Assembly: GCA_947652605.1 (NCBI GenBank)
Contig: OX393577.1
Span: 70,580,108 to 70,644,107, forward strand
DNA from: Elmis aenea
Taxonomy: Eukaryota > Arthropoda > Insecta > Coleoptera > Elmidae
Reading direction: 5' to 3'
DNA: 64,000 bases
In this document: positions 25,201 through 41,430 of the stretch, piece by piece
How the letters are laid out: each line of letters starts with the position of its first letter
Position numbering within the stretch: position 1 is the first letter of the stretch
Made by a program: the position numbers and the translations under genes
The notes under the pieces: generated by a model
Told to the model about the DNA's origin: nothing
The model's database searches: none
What the model saw: the letters and a program-made list of their open reading frames with translations, nothing else

Positions 25201-28200
25201 AGCATAAATTATTGATAGCTGTGTACTTTTCATAACAGTTACGTCTGAAATAGTGAATCTGAAAGACGCTACTTACACATTTCAACAATAGAGGTCGCAG
25301 AGGGTGCGACAATCAGGCAACAATAATACAACACAAACGTTTTTCACATTGGAATACCTTACGGAGCTGTTCTCGCTGGTTGACTATTAAAACACTCTCA
25401 AAAACACCTTTTAAAAGTATATAAAAACGTCTCTTCATACGTGTATAAATTATTACACCGAGATTCCTAATGGCTTGCTTCTTCCCGCATTTTATTTTTC
25501 AGTATTTTTCAGTACGTCGCTGCACTGATTCAATTTTCACTTGAGTGATGATCGAAGCGTCAAGTTTATCCAGATATATAGGACCTTTAATCTAATTTTG
25601 CTATTCAAATGCTAGTAATTTTTCATTGACATTTCACATGCGATTCACAGCCTAATTACATGGAGCCTGCAATAATTCCTTGGTCATAAAATAGTTACTT
25701 CTGAATTGATTCTGTTATGTTGAAAGCTTTATTGTCTGAAATAATATTATAAACAATTAAAAACACAAAAAACGGCTTTTTTAAAGACCACGTGCACATC
25801 TAAGACGTTACAACAAATATTTCATGATGAAAACACAACGCTTTTACAACGATAAGCACAATTATCTACACAAGACAGCAGTATTTTGCTTCACAAATTT
25901 TTTAACTAGCAAAAACAGAAAGAAAATACTATTTTATATTCGTGGTTGTTAAAGTTTACTGCTTGGAAACTAGTAGCTACAAAAATACTCGATAATATTT
26001 TGTATTATCTATTTCCTGATCAAGTTTATCGACCGAAAACGATAATAGCATTTGATCCAATCTGTCTTAATGTAATTTTATGTCAATAACGAAATGATCC
26101 TGATACCCTTGAAATATAAAATATCTCTTGCACGGAAGTTGAACTTTTTGTGATACAATTAATGTACCATCCGGTACTCACCTTTAACGGTGAAAAAATA
26201 TTACAAAGCATCTTGCACCGATGGGTTAATTATATTCAGTAATAATTCGTAATATAGGAAATTGATACCTGATTCTGTATTCACAGTCACGGCTTTAGAA
26301 ATTTCTATACTTTACTGATGGAAATTTTGAGAAAATTGTTTGTCTTTCGTAATTAATTTGGCTAAAATTAGATAACATTAAAGATATTTTATGCAATCGT
26401 TTGTGTTTAGGCTTGTATACTTAATACTTTTGGCCAAAATACATACAAAAACATACAATAGCTAGAAATAAATCATAAATGCAACTTGTATGTGTGTTTA
26501 GTTTTGTCGTTAAGTTAAATTTGTTGTAGCAACTGTTCTATTTAGATGGAAAGGATGCGAATGTGGTGATTTCAAAACGGTATTTAAAAAACAACCCAAT
26601 TGATAATGTCAGTAATAACTATTTATCGCCAAAGATTGCAAATATTACCAAATGATGCGTGAACAGATAGAGAAAACTATAAAATAATTTTCGTGAGCCA
26701 GCTCCATTCAGCATCTCTGTGCGGACAAAAAAATGTAATTTTGCAAGGTTGTCGCTTCCTTCATGACTAAAGAAGCAGTATCTTTTTGCTTGGTACACTG
26801 TACTTTACTTTGTTTTGCATTTTACAAGTCTAGCTGCTTTGAACTCGATACACAAAAAGCCCGACAACTTTGTTGTAAACTCTTCCTAATAAATTTCTTT
26901 TATTTATTTTACGTTGGCTTTGCATCTTTTGCAGTATATTTTTACTATATTTAAAATTTTAAACGTTCAAAGAAGTTTGATGCAGGTTGTATAAAAAATA
27001 CCGGCAATAAAAAAAAAACTACAAGATATACAATAAAATCCACAGCCCTCAATATTTAATGTACTCCGTCAAATATAAAAGTAGTTTAGTAATTAGGGCT
27101 TGAGGCTGAATTCAATAATTACTCGCTGTAACGTTTCCCAACAAGATTCTGCAACATTTTAGATGACAAGTAGAGCGTTTATAAATTTTTAAGAGCCTTA
27201 TTTCTTTTAAAATGTAACGTAAAAAAGCATAACCGCATACTTTTATGTAAATTAAGAATCGTACAAAAAATTACGCGACTGTAAAACGGATCTTTTTCTC
27301 GCTTGAAAATAAATAAAAATATTGTTCGCGTACATCTCTTTCGAAATATAAGGGTTAAATTCACGCGAAGGACTTATTGTACAGCCAGCCTCAAAAGCTG
27401 CTACTTGGCGTTTCCAGGAATGATACACTACACCTGCTTTTGTGTAAGTACTCCAGAACTTTCGCACTCGACAGTGAGCATCTAAGGGCATTAATAATTG
27501 CAACAAACAGATTAGAAAATGCGTTCATATTGATTTTTAACCGTAAAACAATTTAAAAATATTCATAGAAATGACAAAAGAGAAAAGCCAACATTTCTCA
27601 AAGCCTGTGCAATTAGGTTTAAAATTCAGTAGAATCTTCGTAAACATACATTACAGACCATCTTTAAAGTCAAGAATTATAATAATACATATTTTGTTCT
27701 TATACATCAATACGTCCAACGTAACAAAACAATCAAGCACCGGTAAAATAATTTAATTTTTTAGTGAATTGTAACTCAGTGCCTTAGCATTCGGTTTTCC
27801 AGTCTAAAACAAAAATGCCACGCTATCTGGAGTAGTAATTAAATTTCACTTAAAAAATAAAGGTCACGAGGCAGGGCCTAATTTTGTTGAAGGTTAAATC
27901 GGGAACCGTGTAATAGCCAACTAGGGATGAATAAAATATTCAATTCCTTTATTAACCTGGACACAGAAGAAAATAACATGGTTTCATTAAAAAGCGATTT
28001 TTGTTGATGGACAGTTTCTTGAATAAATGTTTAATTCAGTAAGTAACGACATCTACATTTAGGGGTTTATGTTTCTACATATATCATTAATTTATTATAA
28101 CATTCATTTCATTGATTGAGGGTCCAAATAAATTAAAAAAATAGCATTTCTTAGTTTACATTTTTGTTTTTCATTAATTTATTAGCGGTTTAATTCTGTT

Positions 28201-31200
28201 CTCCAAGACATTATATTTAATTTTGGTTGTAGTTTTAGTCTGAGGTTCTATTATCAATGTTAATTCAAAAGCATGCGTTAAATTTACAGCTATTTACAGA
28301 TCAATTATTCTAAAAGTTTAGTAATCGAAGCTGATATATATGCGCCTTAATAATTAGTCGGGTTAATTGCATTGGTTATAGCAAACTCGTTTGTAATTAC
28401 CGCCTAATACTTTGACACAAAGGAAATGATAATCTGCGAGGTTACATTTCAGCACAGGTTTGTAAATTAAGGGCCATTCTGGTTACGTTGTCTGCGCGTC
28501 TGAAACTAGTTAATTCTCTTGACCTGCGTATCATTCAATTTCGATTTGTATTCCCAACAATAACGAACTGAATTTCACTTTGTCGAGCTTGTAAGAAACA
28601 TACGTTTACAACAAATTTTAAGCAACAAATTATGTTACTGAACCGGCTTTTAAACTTACAAACTTGCATACTTAAGGCTACAACAAGATATTCAAAAAAT
28701 CATGCACGAACAAGAAATTTCCAAAGTTCAAGCTAACTTTACATTTTTGCTCCTTTTTTCGCTATACTTTTACAAGTAACGAAATGTTTTTATTGCTAAA
28801 TTCAACATAAATTATTCTTATCAAAAGATTAAATCGACCTTTTCCACACTTGCAATATATGCGGTTGCACTTGCCTACAATTCCAACAAATACATTCTTG
28901 GATTTAGAATTTTACTTTACGTTTGACGTCCGTCCTTTAAATTAAAATCTCTGGGTAACGAGTCATGTTAAAAGGACATTACCTTAAGAAATAGAAGGAA
29001 AAGAGGAAAGTTTCAAGAGCACAGTCGCAATAAAATTTCTAATAAATCTAAAGTAGCACAGAACTTGAAATGGTTACACCTGATATTTCTAAAGTTTATA
29101 GTGTCGTTTAAACAATTTTGGTTCGGCAGAAAATCGCTGGAAATAATTTAATGAGATTCTGGATTATGCTTCTGTTTGCTATTGAAAAACTTATTTCTCT
29201 TAATGAAAGGAAAATTAATTTAAACTCAAAAGCTTTTCACACAGAAACATAAAGCGATTTTGTCTTAGAATTCATTCAGTAACTTTTAATTTTCGTTTTT
29301 ATACGGATTTTTTTATGAATTATGCTAAAAATCACTCATGTTTGTCTGTTTGTATGTGTAAGTATATAATTTCTAATGTAAAACAATGTAATACTATTAA
29401 AACATAACAAAAGAACAAGAATCTAACAAGCAAAACAAACCATTTTAATAAATTAACTGGGCCCAGTAACGATACGATGTATGGTTAATAATTAAATAAA
29501 AGCTGATTAAATAACCTTAACCAACATTTTTCAATTCAAAAAAGTACTATGCAATATTAATAAGAATTGGTTCTAAAAAAGTTATATCAAGGTTTGGCAA
29601 AATTTAGAGTGTTAGAAACACCAGCACAATTTTTCACAAAGAAGTAAACATCTTAATCAAACCAAAAAATATTTAACGTCACAGCAATGACTTATTTATC
29701 ATTTTACAAACATTGATTGAAAAAACCCTTTGAATAAAAATTGCACCCTTTAAAAAAAAATCTAGATAATCTAACACAAGATTTACATATCTTGAAACCT
29801 TATGCAAATGTTTGCTACTTCAAGGTACATATCTTTAGTAATATTGCTCATAAATTTGCAGTAAACATTTTAATATGTAGTTTACATGCATTACGAGCTT
29901 TTTGTTACAACAATATAGCAACATATAAGTTATATCCTAAGTTTATAATGTTGAGATGCAACAGCGTTTGCATAAAACAGTTCATAACAAGGTAATGGAC
30001 AAAATTCTGTAATATTTTATTTACTAGTACTACAAAAGATCTAAATGGTGTTTTAACGATTAAAAGGTACATAAAATTGGAAAGAATAAAACTTTTAAAA
30101 CAGCATAAACGTACTCACAAATCGTTTTATACAAATAGTTAATTGATAGAGTTTAGTAGTGTAAGTTTTTGATTCTACATAAATCTGTTATATGATTTAT
30201 TATCAACAAACAACTTAAAACTTCACCCACCAGATGGACATTAAAAGAAACTTACATCTACAACTCCACGACATACATATTTTAGCGTACGAGTAAAATA
30301 TTACAACTACAAAATACCACGCGGTAATCGAATACTATTAACATTAAAAGTGTGTTAGTCTAAAGACCACTACAAATAAATCACCTGCATTTGAATTATT
30401 TACAGTTTTGCCCAACAGGAAATTCTCTGTTTCCTTTACGGCCAAGAAGTGTTATTTACAGACCTATTGAATAATTTATATTCGTGTTATAACTCTGAAT
30501 TTTAAAACTCATGTAGCAATACGTTAGTTGTTCTATACTCTACATATAATAGAATCCATTTGTTTTAAAAGTAATTATATTACTCTACAGTTTTAATCAA
30601 CATCAATATTATATTATCACTTAAGACTTTTTGTAAACTTTATTACATCAACTGCGTTTTAGTAAAATAAGATTTCAAAGACTAAAACTTAATCATAAAG
30701 CAAATTTGTGTTATCAAACTCTCCAAGATATTGAATTATGTAGAGCAGATTAAATGTTTAAAATATTTTCATTAAAAAATCATTTTTTAAAGCTTGGACA
30801 CAGCTTAACTTTCCTTTGACTATAATTAATCTGTTAAGGACAAAGTGACGTGCTTTTTAAGACTTGCAGATAAGGCACAAATCTATCCATAATCTTGTGC
30901 ATTTACGAAAAACACTTTTCATTAGCATTCTGCAAAACAAAGTTAATGCTTGACAGAATTCGTTAAAAACAAAATTAAATGCAGTTAGTTTCGTAATAAT
31001 TGAGTTGTAAATAGTTGATAAGTACCTAGGCAAGTAAAATTGGACTATTAAAGCTTAAAATGGTCTAATAAAGGTTTTGTACAAGCTAAATTATAAAAAC
31101 CAGGCTAAGAGAAGCTCAACTTTTAACACAACAATTGTTTTTATTAACAGCAGATACTAATTAAAGTACTTACTGGATTAAAAACTCTTTAATTAATTAA

Positions 31201-34200
31201 AATATTTTATCCTACTTAATGTTTTACAATAAAAATTTAAGACAAGCAGAGCAATAGTTGATAATAACAAATACATTATAAAATTTTGAAACTTGAATAG
31301 AACGAAAAAGCAAGTGACAAAGGTATAATTTTATCTTTCTCTTCTTCAATTAAAATCGGGAACCAAGCACTTAAACCAATTGCAGTAGCCTTTAAAAGCT
31401 AATAGAATAAACGTTGGAGTGAAGATTAACAAATAACGCACCAAGTCTGCAAAATTAAGTTACAGTTTTTAGTAGAAGAGTTGATTATTTATTAAATTGC
31501 CGATATCGTCTTCCCGAGAGCATGCGAATAAACAAACTCAGGACGAAATAAATTTTTCAGCTCGTAAAAACAATTGAATCCCTTGTAAATTGGATCACTC
31601 ATTCTCTGAAGATCAAACGTTTTCAGAAACTGAAATTCATTATTATTTATACTAAATTGAATTAGCACACCTAATTAGAAGCTGCCGATTATTAAAACAA
31701 AAGTTTTAGTTTAATAACTGTCATGCACAGTTTGTATAACAATTTACTAGGAATTTTTTATTTGCGAATTTAACACTGCTGCAGCTAATGTAATAAGCGT
31801 ATAATTTTCCACCTATGTTCTGTGGGTAATAATATAAGTTGTACGTGACTGTTAAAATGCTAAGGCTTAAAAAATTGCTTAGTAAACCACACTGAATGGT
31901 AATTTAAAAATCATTAAAACTGTTTAATATTTCATCTCATTTCGTTCTATGTAATAAGCCATATTCGATTATTTATGTTACAATTTGCATTTTAAAATCT
32001 TATGCTTTCAAAGTAGTTGCTACAGCCCAAGTTTGAAACTATTTCAAGCGATCATTCTTCATATATTATCCAATAGCGTCGATTAGTTTCCAAACTGCTT
32101 TCTGAATTTATGGCGGCCTGGTGTTTCATAAAAGAATTTTTTATGGTAGTTTTTATGTGCATCGCCTTTGGAGACACTCGCTGCAGTTTAAAATTAGCTG
32201 CATGTAACGGCTGTCTGTTGTAATTTAAAAGAAAATAATGAATTTACATTGCTTTTTAAGAACTCACATTTTTATATCCTTGCTAGGCGAATTGATTTAC
32301 AAAAAATAAAATAGAACTGCAATGGATGAATTCCCTAGGAAAATAGTTACAACCTGACAGCGGCATAAACCAAATTGATCAAATGTCAGGACGATTCGTA
32401 GCTACGTTCAACAAATGTAAATTTTTTCATGAATTGAAAACTCAAAAACAGGTGATTTTAATTGTAAATCGTTTAATTGTTTGAGTGATTCATTTACAAA
32501 TATAAATAAACGTAATTAATAATCACTTTTCGAATGAATATGTACATTTTCTAACCCGTACCATCAAACGTTGTATACACGACTGAACGTACTAATAACA
32601 TTTTCAGATCACAAAACATTGTGAAATGATTAAGTTAATCAGCTACTGTTGTAATTAATTAACTTTACAAACCACATAGCGACTAATTTATCAATTAATG
32701 AGACCATCAGTTAGTTTCAAGTACTGAATACAATCCAGGCTTTAATGTAAGATCAAAGAAATGTTCAATTTGTAACAAAATTTGGTATGAAAAAACTCTG
32801 GGTTAATTAATTCCAGAATTGGCTAATGATAAATTAAATAGAGGAAGGTAGGGAATAGCAAAAGGTTCAGAAGGTGGGAGACATGTATCAAAACGTAATT
32901 TTTACTTTGTTTATTGCAAAATTTATCGGTTAAAACAAAAACCAATTAAATTAACATTCAATATTCAATAAAAATTGTTTTAAACGTTCTAATACCCTCC
33001 TCGGCAAAATTTCTCTGCACATTGGTTTAAGTTCGAGGAGCTTGAGAGTTAAAAACTCCTTTAAAATATTTACAACAAATAATTTAAACATACCAAAGTA
33101 CTCATGAAATGTTTACAAAAAAAAACTATTTATAGCTTGCATGTACTGTTAATAGGTAAAGTAGCCCTAGAAAATTTTATTAATGTCGTAAATCTTGACT
33201 ATGATACAGCAAAAAAATATTTGCACAACTTTATTTACGAACCAAACACAAGTTCAGACTTATTCGTCTTTTGGAGTAACGGCTAAATAAGTAAATAACC
33301 AACAACGGAATACCCACACAACAACCTTAATAATAAAGTAACAAATTACTTTAATATAAGCTACATAATTAAATGCTGAACGACTCACAAGCCTATTAAT
33401 AAAGTAAATTAGATTTTCAAAACCAAAATGTCGAGATTGGTTCAAGAAATTTTTGTGATTTATTTTTCAGCTTCAAAGGCACAAAAATATGTCATTTGAA
33501 ATCAAAGTCACAAGAATTTTCAAAGCAGAAAATAAGGTTAATATTTTGGAATTATAATTAAACTTTTTCAGGAGTATGTTAATAAATAAAAATAAAATAT
33601 ACTCAAACCTTTACTCATCGAATAAGATACATTACCAACATATAAAGCTTAAAATCAGTTGTAAAATTTGTTACATTACGTCATAAATGCAGGAGATAAA
33701 ACAAAGATTACTTCGCAGGTTAATCTAATATACTTTGCTATAAAGAAGCAACAAAAAGGTTGGTATAATATAAACATTTTACATTCGACTTAATAGAAGC
33801 CTAATGGCTTTCCATTTCTTAACAATAAGAAATGATTTTTAAAAGCAATTTAGGGTATAGAACCCATACCTTCATGTGCATGAGACGTAAGTTTTATAAA
33901 GTGCATGCAATGCCTTAATATTAAAGATTTTTGCTGTAGCATCTTCATGATAGACTTACATAATTTATTTTGAAATGTCATTTGATCTTTAAAATATTAA
34001 ATATCGTAGACTAACGTTATAACTTGAAGTTTAAAAATAAACTTTTTAAACTTTCTAGCACACTGAAATATAAATATCTTAGTAAATGTATTAGCTCTGT
34101 TTAAACTGCACACAACCAAAAACTTTCAAGTTTACTAAACTTTTTAATGCATACAATATAGGTGATAAAATTCCCGATTGCATAAATCGAAGTGTTTCAA

Positions 34201-36478
34201 AGGCGTTCCAATTTGCAAACACTATTGTGATAAAGTTATGTGGTTAACTAAACTATTACTGCGAACTATAATAGTGCAAGTGCACTTAGATCTTGTACTT
34301 GCTGTAGAACACCGATAACTTTAAACCTAAACACACATTCTGTGAACCTGTTGATAGTACAAGTTGGTTGTATGCAAAGTAATAGAGTAAGATATTTTTA
34401 AATGGCTTACAAGGGTTACTGCTTTTAATAAAATTTAAAATAGAACTAAAAACTTTAATTATTAAAACAGTTGTTGACTTAAATGTTACAGGTTTTGGAA
34501 GAAAAGCTAAAATTCGTTAAAAATTGCCAGTTGAGATGTGACGTGGTAAATCCAAAATTAAAACAATTAAAATAAAATTGACTGTACACTTTGGAAGTTT
34601 TAAGACAAAAATAATTGAAGTGTAGAGAAAAAATTGTACGTCTACAATTATTTGTCTTTCCACAAAAGTAATTCTTAATCTTTCTATGGTTCGACAAACC
34701 TCACGTAACCAGAGTTACAGGTTAAAGATTGTTTTAAAATTGGTGGAGGTGTCGGGAATATCATTAGTTTTTGTTGGAAACTTATTTGTTTGATATATCA
34801 TTTTTACTAAGTTAAACAAATTAAAAAACAAACTGTTTACAGTAATTTTTAGAAATGAATCTAAAAGGTTAACAAGTTATTTCAGAAAATAAAAATATTG
34901 ACGATTATAATTGCTTCACAGCATTATTTATACTACAACAAAAATGCCTTTTTAAAGCAACATGTGCTTGTGCAGTATATGATCTTGCACAAGATTGGCC
35001 ATTAAATCCTCTAAATAAAATCGGTGTAATCGTTATAAAAATTATATTTCATTGAAATTTACGACTTAACAATATGAGTACCTATTGACGTGGCAATTTT
35101 ATCGGTGAAGTGAATACATTACCAACTATAATCGTCTCGAAACCAAAGAATTTTACCACTGGGAGTGCCACACATAAATTACAACCAGCACCCATATCAA
35201 ACAATTTGATAACAGTGATAAGGTCAAGGCAACCTAAGACAAGTTTTCCTTAAATACTATACTATGGAGAGACCCTTTTTAGAAATAAAGCTATAATTGA
35301 TTTAATAAATTTAGGCAGTCGTTAAAGTTGGGTAATAAAATATATATTACACAATTTGTTTTTAATAATACTGAATTATACAATCCAAATACGAGTCAGC
35401 AACTATAATTTATGACCAACGAAATGCCATTGAATTCGTTTATGAGAACATCAATATTTTAATCTTGCACGCGAAGCAGGGTCGAAATTTTCTTGAAAAT
35501 ATGTAGAAAACTATTAAGTAATCTTTTGCAAGATAGTGAGTGCCATGATAACAGACAGATTTGCACATTTATCGAGAAATTTGCTCAAGTTTTGTATTAA
35601 CTTTGTTCTGTTATTTATTATGACTAAGAAAGACGTCATTGAGGTTTCTAATTTAAAGCTTTTTGAATTTGCTCTCAGAAATTACAGCGGACAGAAAAAT
35701 TTCGTCTGTAATTTTAAATAAATTATTCACACACACAAAGAGAAATTGCATGCAGTCCCTCGCGAATTATTGATAAAAAAATTTGATCAAGAAATGTGAC
35801 AATAAAAATTTTAAAAGTCGTAAATAAACCAAAATGTTTAATATTTCAAATAAAGTATTTTTACTTGCGGAGAGAATTTGCTTGCAACAACTCGGGAATT
35901 ATTAATGGGGAATTCTCAATCAAAAAATGTCTAGTAATAAAGTTTTAAGATTCCAAATAAGTAATTATAGAACGTTGTGCAATAAACTGAACTTTTTTTA
36001 CGTCAGAATTGATTACATGAATTTAAAAAACAGTTTTATTAATACCACCACGTAAATTATACAACACAGGCTTTATTATTGCCGTCAATTAAAAATAATA
36101 CCTACAACAAATGAGGTATACATTACATAACCCGAAATATTTTCGTTAAAAGATAATTGGGAAGATGATAAGCGGATCACTTCAAACTTCCTGGTTGGGT
36201 TTTTATTTCAAAAGCGTTAGATGAATTAGTTTTATTTGCAAAGCTAAAGCAACAGGCTGTGATAAATGTATAAACATTATTGGAAATTTGTGATTCATGC
36301 CATTACTCAGTGCTATAATACTAACGAAATTGTCACGCATCACAGAGATTATATCGTAAATTCGATTTCTGATCAATTACACAGTGTGCAAGTTAAAATT
36401 AACCTGATTTGACGCTTAGCCAACTGCAAATAAACACACAATAGACTTGAAGACAATAACAATTTTTATTAATTCGTG

Positions 36479-36500
36479 AAACGCTAATACATTAGCGTTT
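36479..36500. repeat. Perfect 10 bp inverted repeat
   Basis: The arms AAACGCTAAT and ATTAGCGTTT are separated by only AC. This could be a dyad-symmetric protein-binding site or chance; nothing else nearby suggests a function. Confidence 0.6.
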
Positions 36501-39500
36501 ATTTTTATTTCTGGAAAAAAGTTCTAGTTTACCAAAATCAATAATGGCGCACTAAGAAGAAAGTAAATGTCGAAAATTCAGAACCTAACCGATTTATTAC
36601 AACTTTTAATTTGTATTTTAATTTTTATTAACGTAGTTGCTTTCTGGAATCTTTTTAGATTTTATTACTCGACAGTGAAATTAAGCAACTCAAATCAGTG
36701 TATATATTAAAAAACATTGTGTTTCGTTCGCAAAACAGAACATTAAACAGTAATTAAGAAAACAATAATATAAAAACCATTTTTTTTATCCACTTTGGTA
36801 CCTCACCACCTAGACTTACAATAATGTCTTTAAATTAAAAGCCTTTTGAATAAAAAAAAAACTGTCTAGAACGACTTGTAGTATGTTTCAACTGTTTTAA
36901 AACAGACAGATACCCAGTAATTAGGAAAAACAACTTAAATTTGTGTAAAATAATTGGTTATTAGTGAAAACAGATACAAAACAAAAAATTACAATTCAAC
37001 AATTAATTGCTTTGCAAAAAATATTAAAACAAGATGAAATTATAACAATTACTGGCAAATCATCTCGTTTTGTGTTGGTTACTTTGAACTTAATGACGCT
37101 GTTCTTAAAACTCTACACTGTAGGGTCTACACAGTCTACAGCAATTAAAACTTACTTGCTTTATGGTAGCATTTGCATCGTAGTTACCCAACTTTTTGTG
37201 TTTTATATTAAGTTTATTTAAATGAAATTAAAATAATCTACGATCACAGTCTTGTAGCATTAAGCAAACATTCTTAAATCAGCTTCTATTGTAAATCAAA
37301 CAAATTGAAACGGTTTAAATACCAGCTAGAGAAATAAACCGATCTAAAATAAATAACCTGCCAAAAAATAACAGATATTTCATACAAAAGACCACTGTTA
37401 ACAATAACGTCAAAGGAATATTTCCAAACTAACTGTAAATAGCAATTGCATCGACGATTCAAGTGTTATAAATTTTGTTATGGTAACCTTTGTAAAGCTA
37501 ACAAGTTATTACGTATGCCAAAGCAAGGTCGTCATAAACTCCAATTATTGTACAATATCATTGTAGTTTACAATATTTTCAAGTCAACTAAATGTTTGAT
37601 CGGTTTTGTATCGATTGTCTGCCACTATAATATATTAATATGTCTAACCTTGACGAAACACAATATCGCAATGTAACACATCTTAGTTGCATGTAAAATT
37701 AATGAGGTTGTAGTACGTACCATACCCAACTCTTTGGTTCCCTATAATTTAACAATACAAGTGAAGCTAAATTACTAAGTGGTTTAACCGCGCAAGACCC
37801 AGTCAGCAATCACAATTAATATATAATGTTTTAAAACTGTATCCAATACATATTTTTCACAGAAGCCCTTGTTTTTTTTCTTAATATTGCAGCATTATCG
37901 TCCATTACTAAGCAATTATTGATAGTTTCAATGCAATGAATGCCTAAAAGACATAATTATTCTGCTTGGGAAATAAATATACTGATTGTCAAGAATCTTC
38001 CTCTAAAAATTAGGCGCTCTTTAATATTAAACTCCTTAATCCTGTTATTTCTGCCAAATTATAATTGATAAAGGTGGTTAGGGCCCTGATTAAAGTAGAC
38101 TTATTAATGGGGGGTCGATTAGGGTAAAAGTAATTGAATAAACCGCGATTTTTTTCTGTTTCTCTGGCCAGCTATGAATATATCTCAGTTGCTGTTTTAT
38201 TTAAAGCATTCAAAGCTCTAAATAAAATATGTTTCCACTGTGAATGCTTAGCAAGTCGTCTCCTCCAGAAATGCTATAGTTTTTCTTTAGAGAAAAAAAA
38301 ACTGGGTACAAGCACGCAAATGTAAAATACAAATCGCTATGGGACAACGAAGTTTAAAGATTGATTCTTAACTGGTAAAAACTAATCAATTTGCTTTTAA
38401 AATACAAAATACTATGCAATATTGCTAGACATCTGTCAATCAAGTCGCGAAAAAGAAGAGCAGTGACTTATGATATGCATTTTTAAAGATATTTTGAAGG
38501 AAAAATCAAAACAAATGAGGTTGACAAAATAAATTAACAGAACGTCAATAAAGAACCAAAGACACTAACACATGAGTTATCTTAAATGATCGAGGAAAAT
38601 TTTTTTGGTAAACAGTTTTTAATCCTATTTTTTCTATTGCTTTCTGTAAAAGAAAAATTTTCTACAGAAATGTGTAATGTATTTAAGGTAGATCAACTAT
38701 TATAAAAAATAATCAATAACAATAACGGAATTACTCAACAAAAACAAGCCAATCGTTGAAGAATAGCATGAACACAAGAAATTAATTTTAAATCTATGCA
38801 GCCATTACCTAAATACGATTTTAATAATTAAAGAAAAAAGGATAAAGGAATAAAGTATTTAAGCAGTAGGTTTGTTTTCTCTTTGGATACTGTTTTGTTG
38901 ACTTTAAATAATTAATTATGTTTGAAGGCAATCCCACAATATTATTAAACCAAGCGTTTAAATGCTGAATTCATGTTTTAAGTGTATAAAGAATTTATTA
39001 CGAAACTGCGCACTGATATCTACATGTGAGTTCACGCTGAAAGGAGACGAAAATGTTTTTGAAATATAGCAAAGTTTAATATGATTAAAAACGAAAAGCA
39101 ATTCCGTAAGATGTATTTTAAAGACGCGAGTTTTTCGACAAATGTACAATTTTAGAAAACGTAGCATTTACAATTATTCGTCTATAGCTTCGATTTTGCC
39201 CAAATTTTCTAGGTACGATGACCATTACCCTAGTCAAGCACGTATTTCTTTAATTATTCAACCACTGTTTACTACAGGCGTTAAAAGACAGGTTCTGTTA
39301 CAGACATTTAGTTCTGGTTGTAAAATAAAAGCGCTAGGCAATTTAAAAGCATAATATTTTTTCAATTAACATGATTTCGTCACACACAAATTTTAAATTT
39401 CACACATATGCGTTTGATTCTAAACCGGAAAGTAGTTGGTTAGCGGAAACAATAATTTACAACGCGAAATCTAACAGTATTCAGTATAGAACACACAAAA

Positions 39501-41430
39501 TCATCAAGCGAACAACATAATTCTTGACACTTTTTTTAATAAAACAATTTTATTTGGCGTAGAAGGTTAACACTTACTGGGCACCAAATTTGTAATTATA
39601 CACAAGAAACACCTTTGAAATCAAAGACTTCTTCTGTTTTTAACTTTCAAAAATGTTGGCTGACATTAATAGATAAACAATAATTTTTTTGTAACATACC
39701 TAACTTAATTAATAAAGTTCTATGGATATCACAAGAAAAATTGTCATAATAATTTTAACTGTATTGTGTATTACCAAAGTTCAAAGCTTTCTTTATCAAA
39801 GTGAATTGTATAGAGACTTTAATAAGTCCAATAATGTGGCAATAAAGTTGATTTTTCACATAAAAATTACATAATCCAGAGCAGAGCTTTTAAGAAATTC
39901 AAATTGGAAAACATCATCTTACGTCTGAACTGAATAGAGCAAGTGTTTAAACAGAATTTTTAAAAAAATCATAGTACATCCCTAAATAAGCAACAAAAAT
40001 TATCGATGAAAAGTTATGTGAAATCACACACTTAATTTTTATGACAAAGGGCAATTAGGTAATCCAAAATAGAGCACAATTGCCAATTTTCCAATAAACT
40101 CATACACAAAATTAAAGTTTAACTTTGTTTTTTTTTTAATTCAAGACTAAAATTTTACAAAAGTTTCTTAAGTGTTATTAACACCAAGAAAGTTATGGTG
40201 TAATTAATTATTTTTTAAATAATATTTTGACCACCCGATGCCTAGCTATCCCTCGGCTATAATTTTTGTTAAAGATTTTGGACTTATGCGAGAACCAACA
40301 TACTAAATTGTTCAGCAATTCACACGAACTCTATAGGTACATTAAAAGAAATGAAAAATTGTTACTTTAATATTTTATTTAACCATATTGATACCTATAT
40401 CTACTTTAGAAATCATTTTAAATAATCTCTGATTCGTAATATTTGAACAATATCACCACAACAAAAAATTGCCTTTAACTAACAATAAATAAATCGTAAA
40501 AAGTTTCCTTATCTATTAGTAATTTGAAATGTGAAATTAAAAACATAAATCATGCGTGCTTTAAAAATATGCAAACGTGTTGATAATAAACTGAAGCATT
40601 AAAATCATTTTGAATGTAAACACTTAGACAAGTCGGATGTTATGTGAAATCGGTTCCGAGTATTAAAACCGCAAGAGGCTACTCTAAATATATACAAGCG
40701 AGATATTTTTAAAACACTTTAATGTAAAATGTAGATCAATATTAGTCAGAAAGCTTTTTAATATCAATCGAAGAAGAAAAAAAAAACATCTTAGTCCGTG
40801 GAGGTTGTTGAAAAATATGAGAGCCAAAATAAGTGAAATTAATTTGTGGCTAAAAATGTTTAAGCAATTTTGTTATCGATTTATTGCGAGTTCCACAAAA
40901 TTATGCCTGAACCCTTTACAATTATTTTAATTCCTCGACTTAAGCACATCCAAATTTTGGAATTTTGCCGTAATACTAGGCTGTAGCCTTGTTTAACAAT
41001 TATTCCACTTTCCGTTTTTCGTTTATTAATGCCGTAAGAGCCTCGCTAAATGGATTTAATTTAAAACTAAACCACCGGACCGCAAAATAATCAAATTGAA
41101 AGTGTGTGCCACTGCGGCCAGTTTGGGCCAGCAACTTCTTAAGTAAATTAAATTTGATCATTGTGTAACAAGCTTTTAATACTTTGGTTTAAACAAAAAC
41201 AGAACAATTCTTAATGATTTTATTTTGATGTAAAATTCATCGACTTGCATTGCATGCATTATACAGTAACTTAGGTGCAATTAAAAGCAGCTAAACACAT
41301 CGATAAAAAAAATCTGAGGCATCCAATATATTTAAAAAAAAACAACATGCTAGTGCACATTTAGACAAATTTTTTGAAGTCATTTATTTAGGGGCACACA
41401 CCTGGGTTTAAATATTTATATCACATGTTG

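Larger units (their letters stand above)
17450..41420. other. 24 kb AT-rich stretch without recognisable genes
   Basis: Only short ORFs without codon bias or splice support occur. It contains the hairpin at 22144-22242, the inverted repeat at 36479-36500 and a few patches of more complex sequence (such as 20395-20700 and 28430-28570) that could be regulatory. No tRNA, rRNA or intact transposon gene was seen. It would be a large intron if the 41.5 kb island is an upstream promoter of the minus-strand gene. Confidence 0.45.
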
